NCBI GenBank assembly: GCA_039105265.1
Contig: JAPFFF010000049.1
Location: forward strand, 558,001-622,000
Direction: 5' to 3'
DNA: 64,000 bases
From: Tritrichomonas musculus
Taxonomy: Eukaryota; Parabasalia; Tritrichomonadida; Tritrichomonadidae
Part shown: positions 9,444 to 18,892 of the stretch, piece by piece
Layout: every line of letters begins with the position of its first letter
Numbering within the stretch: position 1 is the stretch's first letter
Made by a program: the position numbers and the translations under genes
The notes under the pieces: model-generated
Told to the model about the DNA's origin: nothing
Seen by the model: only the letters and a program-made list of their open reading frames with translations
Databases searched by the model: none

Positions 9444-12400
9444 ATGCTGACTAAATTTAAAGGCGATATTCAATTTAAAGTAGATGGTAAAACATATTTA
9501 GGTTCTCAATTGTTAACATCAAAATCGAATGAGTTTGAAACTGTTGAAGGTTTTTCTGATTATCATGTTACTAGAGATGCATTAACGGTTGAAGATGAAA
9601 AATTAAATATACAAATGAATGATGATGATATAACAAAACTATTACAAATCGATGATAAGACAGAAGTATTTAAAATCAATTTGAGAAAGAATGTTTTCTT
9701 AGATAGTGAAGGAAAATATATTTATCAATTATCAATTTATGTTTTGAATAAAAATTTCGTATGTCCATGTGTAACAGCTGCTGAAGATAAAAAAGTGACA
9801 ATTACTGAAGAAACATCAACAACTCCATACATAAAAGTTGATAAGAATTTAAGTCTTGATTTGAAATCTTTGTACATTAATGGTGAAATTAGTATTATTT
9901 ATCAATTACCATTATCACATTTGAAATCAACATTACCTTCAATCAAATGTGATATCATAGATTCTAGAAATAGTTTGAAATTACATGAATCTGATAACTT
10001 ATATTTATACAAACCAAGTATAATCACTGAAGAACAAATTTTTGATAGAAATTCAGTAACCGATGAAAAATCAAATTTCAAAGATTGTTATAAAATGGTT
10101 TTCAAAATTCCAACTGATTATAAAATTCCAACTGGTTTAAAATTTGAATTCAAAGATTATTGTTTTGGAAATCAATGGAGTTTAACCTATGATGGTGAAA
10201 AATGGAGTGGTTTGAATGTTCAAGGTCATATCACAGGAAAAATTATTAATAAACGTAATTTACAAGTTCCAGGGAAAGGTGAAACAAAATATCAAGAAAG
10301 AGATGGAGCAGAAATAATGATGAGAAGATCAAAATGGAATACTTATGCAGTTCATAAAAGATGGGATTATACTTGGGGTGAATCTGAAAATCCAATTGAA
10401 AAACTTTTTCAAGATTCTGATGTTCAAACAAAAATATTATTAAAAGATGGTACTGAAATTGATGGAGGTGAAAAAGGTTTGACCTTTGTAAGAGAATATC
10501 TTCCAGTTGGATGGACAGAAGGAAATCTAAGATATGATTGTTGTGTAATTCGAGCTTATATTAATAAATATACCGAAGTAAAAGACAATTTACAATTTGA
10601 TAATTGGGATCGAGTATATTTAGATTTGAAACTCTCATTTACCAAAGAATGGAATAGATTAAGTTTTTACCCATCAAATTTGTATACTGGACATGGTGAT
10701 TATGATAAAAATTATTTTAGTCTCAGAGGTGATTTGGATACAATTGAGAAATTAAATTGTCATGAATTTGGTCAATTTGGAGTTAACAATCAAGATATTG
10801 CAATTTATTTATTTAAAGATTTAGTAGATCCAATTGAAGAAATTAATTGGGATAAAAATACTAATCCATTTGAATATATAATTAATCAACAATATTATGA
10901 AGTGAGTCCAAATCCAAATGCAGCAACTACTTTATATACCGATTACAACATAACTTCATCAAAAATTATTACAGCAGACAATATTACAACAATGAGATCA
11001 GATTTGAATTTAGTTTCGAACACAGTTGATGTTGTTTCTGTTGATGTTGATAATTTAGATAAATCAGTTGAAGGTTTGAAATCAAGAATGGCATTAACTG
11101 AACAAATTACTGAAAAATTAGAAGCTGATATTGACAAAATTAGATTAAAACAAAAAATTCAAATGGTTGCAGGAATGTTAGCTTTTAGTGCAAATGGTCT
11201 AATATTTGGTGCAGAAAAAATTACTAGTTGTGTATCTGGTTTATGGAAACAATTTGTTCAATCTCGTCAAGAAATGGAATTACCTGATTTATCAAGAAGT
11301 ATTGGAGTATCATTAAATAGTGTTCGAAATTGGTGTGAATCAGGTCCAACAGAAATTCCAGTATTTGATGAAAAAGAAGAAGAAATGATTATGACTGTTG
11401 GGGGTGCAAAATTATTAACTTATTCATTTAGAGATTCAATGAAGAAACCATTATTGAAAATTGTAGATAAAATTGAAGAAATTGAAAGTGATTATATTTC
11501 CAGAAGTGAACTAACAAGAATGGATACAATTGATATTGTTACTTATTATCAAGATGAACAAGCTGCAGTTTTATTTCAAGCAGAAGATGAATTAAAAAAT
11601 GGTATTTGTGTATTTAAATTATTCACATCTGAAGGTCAAAAACGATTATATATCAAAATTGAACAAGGTACAATAACTGATTATAAAGGAGTTGATACAA
11701 CAACAACAATAGATGGCATCACAATTGAAGGTCTTCCAAAATCGGAAGAATATCGTACAAAATATTTATCCAATATTAGTAAAATTGATAAAAATATAAT
11801 TATAACAGGAGAAAATACTGACTATAAGATTGCTGGATGTATCATTGAAAACAATACATTTATGAGACTTTTAGTTGAGAAAACTCCAGCTGATATTGCT
11901 TATTTATCTGATATTGAAGCTTTAGATGAAAAAATAAATGCATTAGCAGTCAATAGTCATCAAAATGATGTTGCAATGTTTAGTCTTGAATATCCAACAA
12001 CTGACGAAGTAAATACTGCTTTAGAAACTATTCAACAAGAATTAGCTAAGAAACCAAATATTGAAGAATTATATACGAAAGAAGAAGCAGATGCAAAATA
12101 TGCATTAAAAACAGATATATTATCAACTGAGACAATAACTCAAGAATTATCAATCGCTACAAAATTCGTAAACGGAACAAATTCTGAAAATAAAGAAACT
12201 TATATCACAAATTTGGATGAAGATTTATGCAACAGATTAAAGAAATCATCACTTTTTGTGAAAGGCTCTTGTAATAACGAAGATATTTCAGGAGAATATT
12301 TGTATGATAGTGAAGAACTTGAATATTATCATTACAAGAAAGGCGAAAATACTTTTTCTATATACTTTTTCTATTACAGTGGAACATTCAGATATAACGG

Positions 12401-14099
12401 AAATTGGGTTGTGGACCTAGAGTCTGTAAGTTATTCATACGAACCTGAAGTTTATGACAAATATTGTATTCCAAATATGAATTTCATAAAAGATAAATAT
12501 GCATTGAAAAGGGAAATAACAAACAATAATATTGAAATACTTAAAGATGAAAAAATATATAATGACGATAAGGAAATATTCTTTAATAATATTCAAGAAG
12601 CTGTTAATGATAATAATGTTTTATCATCACAATTGGCTATAAATTATATATACAAAAGTACTTTAGATATGATTATAGAAGCTGCCGTATTAAAAGATGA
12701 AACTACAAGAAGCTATAGATTTAATATTGAAGATTATGAAACACTAACTTTTAATGATATCGATGAAGCAAAAGATTATGAAGTATTAAGTGAAAAAGCT
12801 TCATTAAAAATGTATTATAATTTATTAGATAAGATTAAAAATTGTGACGATAAATATGCTTTGAAAAGTGAAATTCCTGAACCTATGGATTTGTCAAATT
12901 ATGCATTGAAAAGTGAAGCGTTGATGAAGGAATCTGTCATCAAATTAACCGATATCCCTTTAGAAGTGGTGTCAGACAGTTATGTTGATGAAATATGGAA
13001 TAAGTACATAGATACGGTGAAGACAAATGACTTATACATGGAGTTCAGTGTTAATTCATTTGACGGTCAATCAAGTGTTAATTACAAAGGTTTGTACACT
13101 TATGTTGGAGAAGAGGAAACAAATAAATACAAAACATGTATGTTGTTTAGGAATAAATCAACTAATCATGAAATCTATTACAGACATCAACGTCAATCTG
13201 TACAAGGCTCATTTTGTAATAAAGAGCAAGCAGAATCTACATTCATGACTATATCACAAATCTACATAAAGATGGGTGATGATGACGGATCAGTGTGCTC
13301 ATTGAATTATGCAAAGAATGAGTTTGCGTTGAAATCAGAATCCGATGAAAAATTTGTTCCCAAAGAAGGCAATTCAACGATTAATGGAATAACGACAATA
13401 ACTTGTGCAACTTCATCTGTTCCTCTGACTGTGTATTCAACAACAGGTGACAATAGATGTCATATTCATTTCGGTATTTCAGCTACAGAGCATGCGTATA
13501 TTCGTTATGCAAAAACAGTTAATACAGGTCAATCATTGTCATTAGTTATAGGTCCTCATGAATTCATAACATCAAACAAAAATAATGATGATGTACGTAC
13601 TATTAAATTGTATTATGGCACAACTATTACTGGTGATTTAACTGTTTCTGGCAAAATAACATCAAACGGCTCAAATACAATCACACATTATGCTCCAATT
13701 GAAGATTTAATTGATGATTTTGAAATAGGAAAACCGGTATTTATTACAGGAAAAGTTTATAAAAGGATTGATAATCAATGGATTGAATCAACCGAAAAAG
13801 ATTCAACAGATTGTATTTGTTCAGTGAAAACTACAGGTACTTGGAAAGAATTTATTGGAATTTGTGTTCGAATTGACGAAGAAAATAATTCAATTACTTT
13901 TGCAAGTCATGGTGATTATTTGGTCAAAGTTGATGATTCATCAAGGTTTGAAATTGGTGATGAAATTTATATTGATGAAGATAATCAAATCAAAGTTCTT
14001 GATGAAGATACTCCAATAACATCAAAAATAAGACGTTTAACAATTGGAATCATAACTGCAAAAATAAATGATAATATTGTTTGTGTATTCAAAGAGTAA
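9444..14099 (+). CDS. Fibre-like protein with YALKSE repeats, 1,551 residues
   Basis: The longest gene in the window. Residues 1-500 are a beta-rich region. Around 540-600 comes a coiled coil followed by a hydrophobic stretch (MLAFSANGLIFGAEKI). The second half contains spaced copies of a short motif: KYALKTDI, KYALKREI, KYALKSEIP, NYALKSEA, FALKSES. Such DKYALKSE spacers occur in phage and giant-virus fibre or spike proteins. Near the C-terminus, INGITTITC and LTVSGKITSNG resemble tail-fibre strands, followed by a compact beta domain (FEIGDEIYIDEDNQIKVL). A receptor-binding fibre or spike is the best guess, by composition and location in the structural block. Codon use in the YALKSE part is slightly less AT-rich, suggesting that part was acquired or exchanged. 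Confidence 0.55.
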   Translation: MLTKFKGDIQFKVDGKTYLGSQLLTSKSNEFETVEGFSDYHVTRDALTVEDEKLNIQMNDDDITKLLQIDDKTEVFKINLRKNVFLDSEGKYIYQLSIYVLNKNFVCPCVTAAEDKKVTITEETSTTPYIKVDKNLSLDLKSLYINGEISIIYQLPLSHLKSTLPSIKCDIIDSRNSLKLHESDNLYLYKPSIITEEQIFDRNSVTDEKSNFKDCYKMVFKIPTDYKIPTGLKFEFKDYCFGNQWSLTYDGEKWSGLNVQGHITGKIINKRNLQVPGKGETKYQERDGAEIMMRRSKWNTYAVHKRWDYTWGESENPIEKLFQDSDVQTKILLKDGTEIDGGEKGLTFVREYLPVGWTEGNLRYDCCVIRAYINKYTEVKDNLQFDNWDRVYLDLKLSFTKEWNRLSFYPSNLYTGHGDYDKNYFSLRGDLDTIEKLNCHEFGQFGVNNQDIAIYLFKDLVDPIEEINWDKNTNPFEYIINQQYYEVSPNPNAATTLYTDYNITSSKIITADNITTMRSDLNLVSNTVDVVSVDVDNLDKSVEGLKSRMALTEQITEKLEADIDKIRLKQKIQMVAGMLAFSANGLIFGAEKITSCVSGLWKQFVQSRQEMELPDLSRSIGVSLNSVRNWCESGPTEIPVFDEKEEEMIMTVGGAKLLTYSFRDSMKKPLLKIVDKIEEIESDYISRSELTRMDTIDIVTYYQDEQAAVLFQAEDELKNGICVFKLFTSEGQKRLYIKIEQGTITDYKGVDTTTTIDGITIEGLPKSEEYRTKYLSNISKIDKNIIITGENTDYKIAGCIIENNTFMRLLVEKTPADIAYLSDIEALDEKINALAVNSHQNDVAMFSLEYPTTDEVNTALETIQQELAKKPNIEELYTKEEADAKYALKTDILSTETITQELSIATKFVNGTNSENKETYITNLDEDLCNRLKKSSLFVKGSCNNEDISGEYLYDSEELEYYHYKKGENTFSIYFFYYSGTFRYNGNWVVDLESVSYSYEPEVYDKYCIPNMNFIKDKYALKREITNNNIEILKDEKIYNDDKEIFFNNIQEAVNDNNVLSSQLAINYIYKSTLDMIIEAAVLKDETTRSYRFNIEDYETLTFNDIDEAKDYEVLSEKASLKMYYNLLDKIKNCDDKYALKSEIPEPMDLSNYALKSEALMKESVIKLTDIPLEVVSDSYVDEIWNKYIDTVKTNDLYMEFSVNSFDGQSSVNYKGLYTYVGEEETNKYKTCMLFRNKSTNHEIYYRHQRQSVQGSFCNKEQAESTFMTISQIYIKMGDDDGSVCSLNYAKNEFALKSESDEKFVPKEGNSTINGITTITCATSSVPLTVYSTTGDNRCHIHFGISATEHAYIRYAKTVNTGQSLSLVIGPHEFITSNKNNDDVRTIKLYYGTTITGDLTVSGKITSNGSNTITHYAPIEDLIDDFEIGKPVFITGKVYKRIDNQWIESTEKDSTDCICSVKTTGTWKEFIGICVRIDEENNSITFASHGDYLVKVDDSSRFEIGDEIYIDEDNQIKVLDEDTPITSKIRRLTIGIITAKINDNIVCVFKE

Positions 14100-14109
14100 A
14101 AGTTCGATC

Positions 14110-14643
14110 TTATACAACAACATATTTCAAACAAATATGATAAACATTAACTAAATCATTAAATTCTTTGTTATAAACTTGTTTGAAATCTGTTACCATT
14201 TCACCATCTTCATTAATTATTTTTATTGCTTCAATTTTTCGAATAGGTGATGCTTTAGATGCACAACATTTAATATCTTCATCAATATAAATTTCTACAG
14301 ATGAACAATTTTTACCTAATATTGTTTTGATTATTTCTTGTAAACTTGCAATTGGTATAATAATACAATTTTTAGATATTAAATTCGAAATTAAAGCTTT
14401 ATCTTGATCTAATAATATTTTTGCATATGTTTCTAAAATTAAATATTTAACATCTTTTTCAATTTCATTATTTTTGATATCAGGTAATTCAATTTCACGA
14501 GTTATAACAATATCTTCTTTCCCATCATCTCTTTTATTAATTATTATATTATTTGTTAAGTTGTTAGTACTTTGACTAGCTGCTGAAGGCTCTAACGAAA
14601 TATTAGCATTTACTCCTGCATTCGCTGCTCTTTTCTTAATCAT
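14110..14643 (-). CDS. Unrecognised Polinton protein, 177 residues
   Basis: Converges with the fibre-like gene, 10 bp from its stop. The N-terminal 50 residues are basic and asparagine-rich (MIKKRAANAGVNANI), followed by an alpha/beta region with YLILETYAKILLDQDKAL and CSSVEIYIDEDIKCCA. No signal peptide or membrane segment. First of a run of minus-strand genes that includes basic core-type proteins, so a virion role is possible. No family recognised. Confidence 0.5.
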   Translation of the reverse strand: MIKKRAANAGVNANISLEPSAASQSTNNLTNNIIINKRDDGKEDIVITREIELPDIKNNEIEKDVKYLILETYAKILLDQDKALISNLISKNCIIIPIASLQEIIKTILGKNCSSVEIYIDEDIKCCASKASPIRKIEAIKIINEDGEMVTDFKQVYNKEFNDLVNVYHICLKYVVV

Positions 14644-14663
14644 TTTTGAGTTTCTGAAAAAAT

Positions 14664-14930
14664 TTATGAAATTTGAAAATACTTTTTGATGACTAATGTG
14701 CGATCTAATGTTTGTTTCATCCTAAATATAATATCTTCAAGTTCATTAAAATCTGTTTCTATTTCTTTTTCTATAACACTTATATTCTTTGAAATATTCA
14801 TACATTCACAAGATTCAGTAAAACTATCTGTATTCATAAATGTATCAAATAATTCACTTTTGATTTCACTAAATAAATGTCTTAATTCTTGTCTATCGTC
14901 CTTTAAAGCTTTTGGTAATGATAAAGTCAT
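14664..14930 (-). CDS. Small helical protein, 88 residues
   Basis: MTLSLPKALKDDRQELRHLF start, then alternating hydrophobic and charged residues consistent with a helical bundle or coiled coil (ISVIEKEIETDFNELEDIIF). Lies 20 bp upstream of the 177-residue gene on the same strand, so the two may be co-expressed. No family recognised. Real-gene status rests on compact spacing and sensible composition. Confidence 0.45.
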   Translation of the reverse strand: MTLSLPKALKDDRQELRHLFSEIKSELFDTFMNTDSFTESCECMNISKNISVIEKEIETDFNELEDIIFRMKQTLDRTLVIKKYFQIS

Positions 14931-14954
14931 TTTTTTTAAAAATAAATAAAAAGA

Positions 14955-15065
14955 ATGGCATTTGGAAGTTTTAATAAAAAAATTAGTGCTAAACCAGCAG
15001 TCTTATTAAATCCAAGAAAAGATTCAAATATTATTAATAAGCCAATATTTCAACCTTTATCTTGA
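14955..15065 (+). CDS. Possible 36-residue basic peptide
   Basis: An ATG at 14955 opens a 36-codon frame (MAFGSFNKKISAKPAVLLNP at the start, ending in PLS) pointing away from the gene at 14664-14930. It is basic and overlaps the 3' end of the next minus-strand gene by 16 bp. Adenovirus-like viruses and Polintons encode short basic virion peptides, which is the only reason to list it. It may be chance. Confidence 0.25.
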   Translation: MAFGSFNKKISAKPAVLLNPRKDSNIINKPIFQPLS

Positions 15066-15286
15066 TTTCTAAAATCATGAAATCGAATTGGTCCAATTGG
15101 ATGAAGTGTTTTTTTGGAATATATTTTTTGTATTTCTTTTCGAAGATTTCTATTTTCATTCTTTGGAAAATACATCAATGCCAATGAACCTTTTTCATCA
15201 AGAAGAAACGGTTTTCTAGAACCATCATCGTCAATAACCCAAATTATTTTCCACTTTGACTTGTGTACATATCGTTGACCTTTCAT
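15050..15286 (-). CDS. Small basic protein, 78 residues
   Basis: MKGQRYVHKSKWKIIWVIDD start, then FLLDEKGSLALMYFPKNE and a basic C-terminus. Starts directly after the TAA at 15287-15289 that closes the frame upstream on the same strand, so the spacing is polycistron-like. The tryptophan- and lysine-rich beginning suggests a small nucleic-acid-associated fold, but no family is recognised. Confidence 0.45.
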   Translation of the reverse strand: MKGQRYVHKSKWKIIWVIDDDGSRKPFLLDEKGSLALMYFPKNENRNLRKEIQKIYSKKTLHPIGPIRFHDFRNQDKG

Positions 15287-15830
15287 TTATTTTTTTGGTC
15301 GACCAGATTGCCCTTTAACCGTTTTATCTAAATCTTTTAATTGTTTGATTGTTGCACCTTCAGGAATTGGAATTCCTTTCCTTTCTAATTTCTTGACCAT
15401 CTCATTATATATCTCATCTTTGGACCTCCATTTTCCTTTTTGTTTTGGTTTTTGTTTTGGTGGATCAGTTGAATTGGTTATTTTCAGATCATCTTCAATT
15501 GGAACATAATTATAATCAACTTCGACTATTGGTTCTTGTTTTGGTAATTCAGATGGTGGATTATCAAAATAATTATCTTCAAAATCAGATTGTGGATTAT
15601 CAAAATAATTATCATAAAATTCAGGATTATCATCATATTGAGTTCTTAACGGTGACTCTTTTTGAACCGTTTTTGTTGGTTTTATTGAATCTTTAATAAT
15701 ATTTTGTTTGAATTTCTCACTATTTGGAAGAGTTGTAATAACTTGTTTTTGTTTTTGTTTTGGTTCTGGTTTTTGTATTGGAAGATTTACATGAACTACA
15801 TTAGGTAAATTTATGGAACTAGAGTTTTTT
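15287..15830 (-). pseudogene. Open minus-strand frame without its own start, part of a broken basic-protein gene region
   Basis: Reading on the minus strand, about 180 codons are open and end at the TAA at 15287-15289, but the frame has no usable ATG near its beginning. The content is protein-like: proline/lysine/glutamine-rich (KPEPKQKQKQ), two copies of a DNYFDNP motif, then a basic C-terminus (KGQSGRPKK). It follows directly on the lysine/proline-rich gene at 15811-17124. I take 15287-17124 as one fossil gene region with about one break. Confidence 0.45.
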
Positions 15831-17124
15831 TTTGCTCATTTAATCTTTTCACCATTGTTTGAGCATATTGTGATCGATTAGATAATGAAGGTCTTTGAGT
15901 TTGAGTACCGACTGCTTCATTTGTTTCTGTTATTGGTGGATTGGGTTCGCTAACACTCACTGGCGGTGGAGGTGGAGTTTCGGTTATTGGTTTTTGTTTT
16001 CTTTCTCTCTTTTTATATACTAGATTATTTGATTCAATTAATTCAATTATTTCTTTTCTTTTTGTTGATGCATCAAATTCAATCCCATTTCTTCTTAACA
16101 ATCTTCGAAGACTATCAATTTTAATTCCTTTATATTTTTCTCTCAATTCTTGATTTCTTTGTTTTGCTTCAGATCGTGGTTTTCTCGGCTCACTATCTTT
16201 CGCCTTTTTCGGTTTTGTTTGTTTCTTCTCTTTCGCATCAACAAAATCTTTTGCTCTAGGAACATTTGCTCTTGTCTTCGTCTTTTTTACTTCTTTACCA
16301 AATTTACCTTTTGCTATATCATACATTGTTTGAACTAAATCCATTCTTGTTGCATCTGGTGGAATTGGATTAAGTTTAAAATCTTTAAATTTTTTTGATT
16401 GAATTGTATTAAATAAAGTTCCATAAGATAAATATCGATATTTACCTTTTTGAATACAATCTGCTTCATGTAACCAGAAATTTAATTTTTCGTCATCTGT
16501 ATTGTTATCTACATTATATCCTATTTTTTGTAATTTTTCAATTCTTTTAGCTTTTGGTATTTCACCATATTTAGCTATCATTTTATTTATTTTATCTAAT
16601 CTTTTCTTCTCATTTGCATCAACAAAATCTTTTACTCTAGGAACATTTGCTCTTGTTCTTTTCGGTTTTGGCTCATTTTCTTTCGCCTTTTTTGGTTTTG
16701 GTTCATTTTCTTTCACCTTTTTGGGTTTTGGTTCATTTTCTTTCGTCTGTAACTGTGGTGGAATTCCTCCTTTGAGTACCCATTCCATCTTCTCTTGTTT
16801 TTTCTCTCCTGCTTTCTTTTTTCGTTTCCAAGCTAATGCTGCATTCAGGTCATCAGAATGAGCTTTTTTGACTTCTTGAGCTACAATTTTTGTTCCTTTT
16901 TTCCTTTTTGCCCATTCTCTTGGAGTAAAAACATATTCACGAACTCCTTTGATTACATGAACCAAATTATCAACTGTTTTGATTCTATAATATCTATCGT
17001 CAGTAAAAGAATAACTATCTCCTTTTCCAACATCTGTTCTCATTTTGGCATTTGATATTTGTTTCATTAATTTTTTCGCTTCTGATGTTGTATTTGATCG
17101 TGTTGTATTCACTTTTTTTGACAT
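15811..17124 (-). CDS. Lysine/proline-rich basic core-like protein
   Basis: 437 residues, highly basic. It contains tandem KENEPKPKKAK-type repeats, two copies of RANVP-R-KDFVDA-EKK, and SAP-like helix pairs (around KYKGIKIDSLRRLLRRNGIE and KAKRIEKLQKIGYN), a fold used to bind DNA. The C-terminus is proline-rich. Position in the minus-strand block with other basic proteins suggests a packaged DNA-condensing or core protein, as in adenovirus-like virions. That role is inference; the composition is directly visible. See also the open frame at 15287-15830. Confidence 0.5.
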   Translation of the reverse strand: MSKKVNTTRSNTTSEAKKLMKQISNAKMRTDVGKGDSYSFTDDRYYRIKTVDNLVHVIKGVREYVFTPREWAKRKKGTKIVAQEVKKAHSDDLNAALAWKRKKKAGEKKQEKMEWVLKGGIPPQLQTKENEPKPKKVKENEPKPKKAKENEPKPKRTRANVPRVKDFVDANEKKRLDKINKMIAKYGEIPKAKRIEKLQKIGYNVDNNTDDEKLNFWLHEADCIQKGKYRYLSYGTLFNTIQSKKFKDFKLNPIPPDATRMDLVQTMYDIAKGKFGKEVKKTKTRANVPRAKDFVDAKEKKQTKPKKAKDSEPRKPRSEAKQRNQELREKYKGIKIDSLRRLLRRNGIEFDASTKRKEIIELIESNNLVYKKRERKQKPITETPPPPPVSVSEPNPPITETNEAVGTQTQRPSLSNRSQYAQTMVKRLNEQKKTLVP

Positions 17125-17164
17125 TTTTACTTACAAAAATAATATCGAATTTCAATTTTTAAAT

Positions 17165-17743
17165 TTAATTCTTTGTTCTTCTTTTATATCCTTTTTGTGG
17201 TCCTGGTTTCTTTCTTGGTGTTCCATCTTTTTTCAATGCTCCTTTCTTTTGTCCTTTATCTGATCTTGTTTTTCTTGGTAATCGAGGTCCATAATGTCTT
17301 TCTCGTGGTTTTCTTGTTCCATTCGTTTTTTTCCTTGGTTGTCTTGGTTTATTTGATGTTTTTCTTATATTTTTATATCCTGTTTCTGCCCAACGTGCAA
17401 GAATTGCTTGTAATGTTTCTTTTGTATCATCAGGTGAAAAATGGATTCCTTCTTTTCTCGCAAAATCTTGTAAATCTTTTAAATTAACATGTGACCAATC
17501 ATAAGCAGGTAGATCTAAATATTTTCTTGGTGTCTTTGGAGCTGCTGCTGCTGTTGCTTCTACTACATCAGCTGCTGCTTGCATTGCTTCTCCTGCTTGA
17601 TTTAATACCTTTGCTGTTGATTTTTTGATTTTGATATCAGATAATGTCTTCGCTGAGGTTGTTGTTGGTGGTGGTCCTGTTGCGAATTTTATTTTACTTA
17701 CACGTCTAGCGTTTTTTCCTGGATTGTTTTTTTTCGATGCCAT
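17165..17743 (-). CDS. Basic SAP-like core protein, 192 residues
   Basis: MASKKNNPGKNARRVSK start, an alanine-rich helix in the middle, then a SAP-like segment (HVNLKDLQDFARKEGIHF) and a strongly basic tail rich in KPRQPRKK and RKPG motifs ending KGYKRRTKN. Isoelectric point must be very high. Most likely a DNA-binding core protein of the element; the SAP-like motif is by eye. Forms a run with the genes at 15811-17124 and 17791-18039, all basic and on the same strand. Confidence 0.55.
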   Translation of the reverse strand: MASKKNNPGKNARRVSKIKFATGPPPTTTSAKTLSDIKIKKSTAKVLNQAGEAMQAAADVVEATAAAAPKTPRKYLDLPAYDWSHVNLKDLQDFARKEGIHFSPDDTKETLQAILARWAETGYKNIRKTSNKPRQPRKKTNGTRKPRERHYGPRLPRKTRSDKGQKKGALKKDGTPRKKPGPQKGYKRRTKN

Positions 17744-17790
17744 CTTTTATTTTTGATTTTTCATTAAATTATCAAAAAATAAAATTATTT

Positions 17791-18039
17791 TTATCGTTCT
17801 TTTCTTCGTTCCTTTTTATCTTTTTTGAGTTTGGTTTTGATATGGATTGTATTCCGAAATGATCTTGGTGATGGTTTATACAAATCCGTATACCATGCTG
17901 GGAGTACAAGTTCTTTTATTGCTTTTGGAGGTCCTGTTGCTTTTGATGATCCTGATTTGACTGTAAAGATCATTACGGGGTTTGCTGGGGGTTGTGCTTT
18001 CTTTTTCGGTGTCGTCCTTCTTGGTTTTTTTACTGGCAT
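17791..18039 (-). CDS. Small basic protein, 82 residues
   Basis: MPVKKPRRTTPKKKAQPP start, a short central beta-like segment (VMIFTVKSG) and a C-terminal basic run (KTKLKKDKKERRKER). Third member of the basic run 15811-18039. Probably a nucleic-acid-binding virion peptide; no named family. Confidence 0.5.
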   Translation of the reverse strand: MPVKKPRRTTPKKKAQPPANPVMIFTVKSGSSKATGPPKAIKELVLPAWYTDLYKPSPRSFRNTIHIKTKLKKDKKERRKER

Positions 18040-18077
18040 TTGATTCTTTCATTAAAATTAATTTTTCAAAAAACTAA

Positions 18078-18326
18078 TTACATCAAACCTATTTCCAGTT
18101 CTAACTTCTCTAATATAAATTGCTCTAACATATTAATGAAATGAGTATCAATTTGATTAGCAATTCTTAAATTTAAAACAATTCTTTGATCAAATAGTCC
18201 AATTGATTTATTGAATATTTCATTCATCCAATAATTTTTCATTTCTTGTGAATTTGCAAATCTCCATTCCAATATTAAGAATAACGTATCATTAATTTCT
18301 TTGAGTTCATTCTTGATGTAATTCAT
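18078..18326 (-). CDS. Small helical protein, 82 residues
   Basis: MNYIKNELKEINDTLFLILE start and hydrophobic heptad-like spacing throughout (ILEWRFANSQEMKNYW; FINMLEQFILEKLELEIG). Overlaps the 3' end of the preceding minus-strand gene (18307-18633) by 20 bp, the tightest spacing in this block. Function unknown. Confidence 0.45.
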   Translation of the reverse strand: MNYIKNELKEINDTLFLILEWRFANSQEMKNYWMNEIFNKSIGLFDQRIVLNLRIANQIDTHFINMLEQFILEKLELEIGLM

Positions 18327-18633
18327 TTTCTATCTCATTAAAATCTTCTTCATTTTCATTTTCCTCTTCTCCATTTTCAGGATCTTCAAAAGTTTTATTT
18401 AAGTTATCAACACTCTTTGATTTTGTTATTTTTCTATTTCCTCCTTTCAAATGTGGTCTTGATGGCCTATCTTTTTTCATCCAATCTGACCACCTTACTG
18501 AAAATTCATTACCTTCATATAAATAATGAATACGAATATCTCCTCTTTTGTAATCATCTAATAATATACAATTTTCTTTAGCCATTTCTTCTCTCACTTT
18601 TTGAGTATTCCAACGGATCCTAGTCTTTATCAT
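18307..18633 (-). CDS. Small charged protein, 108 residues
   Basis: The open frame reaches 18648, but the first ATG is at 18633 (MIKTRIRWNTQKVREEMA). The N-terminal half is a compact mixed domain with FSVRWSDWMKKDRP; the C-terminal third is very acidic (NGEEENENEEDFNEIE). Upstream lies an AACCG box (TAACCGTTTTTTAATTTTT on the minus strand), shared with the small + gene at 18709. Function unknown. Confidence 0.5.
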   Translation of the reverse strand: MIKTRIRWNTQKVREEMAKENCILLDDYKRGDIRIHYLYEGNEFSVRWSDWMKKDRPSRPHLKGGNRKITKSKSVDNLNKTFEDPENGEEENENEEDFNEIENELHQE

Positions 18634-18679
18634 ATATTTTTGAGACAAAATAAAAAATTAAAAAAATTAAAAAACGGTT

Positions 18680-18708
18680 AGATCGGTTTTGACAGACCAT
18701 TTTTATTT
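18680..18708 (+). promoter_or_regulatory. Promoter of the 58-residue membrane protein
   Basis: Reads CGGTTTTGACAGACCATTTT then TATTT directly before the ATG at 18709. The same CGGTTTTGACAG-ACCAT block precedes the polymerase N-terminal gene (minus strand, 22546-22563), and CGGTTTTGACAG alone recurs before the helicase gene (26876-26890). The CCATTTTTA part resembles the trichomonad Inr; CGGTT is the reverse of a Myb-type AACCG core. Confidence 0.6.
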
Positions 18709-18885
18709 ATGTCTGAACCATTGATTGATCTCTCAGGAACAGAAAGAATTGAACACCGTGATGATAATTCCTGTTGTCCTTGTGATTCTCCACCTCCTAA
18801 TTGGTGTTTATGGACTCTTGTTGTTCTCTTTATTTTGAACATTTGCTTTGGTCTTCTCGAATACTTTTTAAGTTTAACTAAGTAA
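18709..18885 (+). CDS. 58-residue single-span membrane protein
   Basis: A short gene that a 60-codon cutoff would miss. N-terminal 30 residues are polar and cysteine/proline-rich (SCCPCDSPPP). They are followed by one hydrophobic span, WTLVVLFILNICFGLLEYF, and a very short tail (LSLTK), as in a tail-anchored protein. It has the best-conserved promoter of the element directly upstream, which strongly supports it over the antisense frame at 18678-18893. Possible roles are membrane remodelling, virion egress or a viroporin-like function; all are guesses. Lies tail to tail with the polymerase C-terminal piece. Confidence 0.6.
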   Translation: MSEPLIDLSGTERIEHRDDNSCCPCDSPPPNWCLWTLVVLFILNICFGLLEYFLSLTK

Positions 18886-18892
18886 ACAATCA

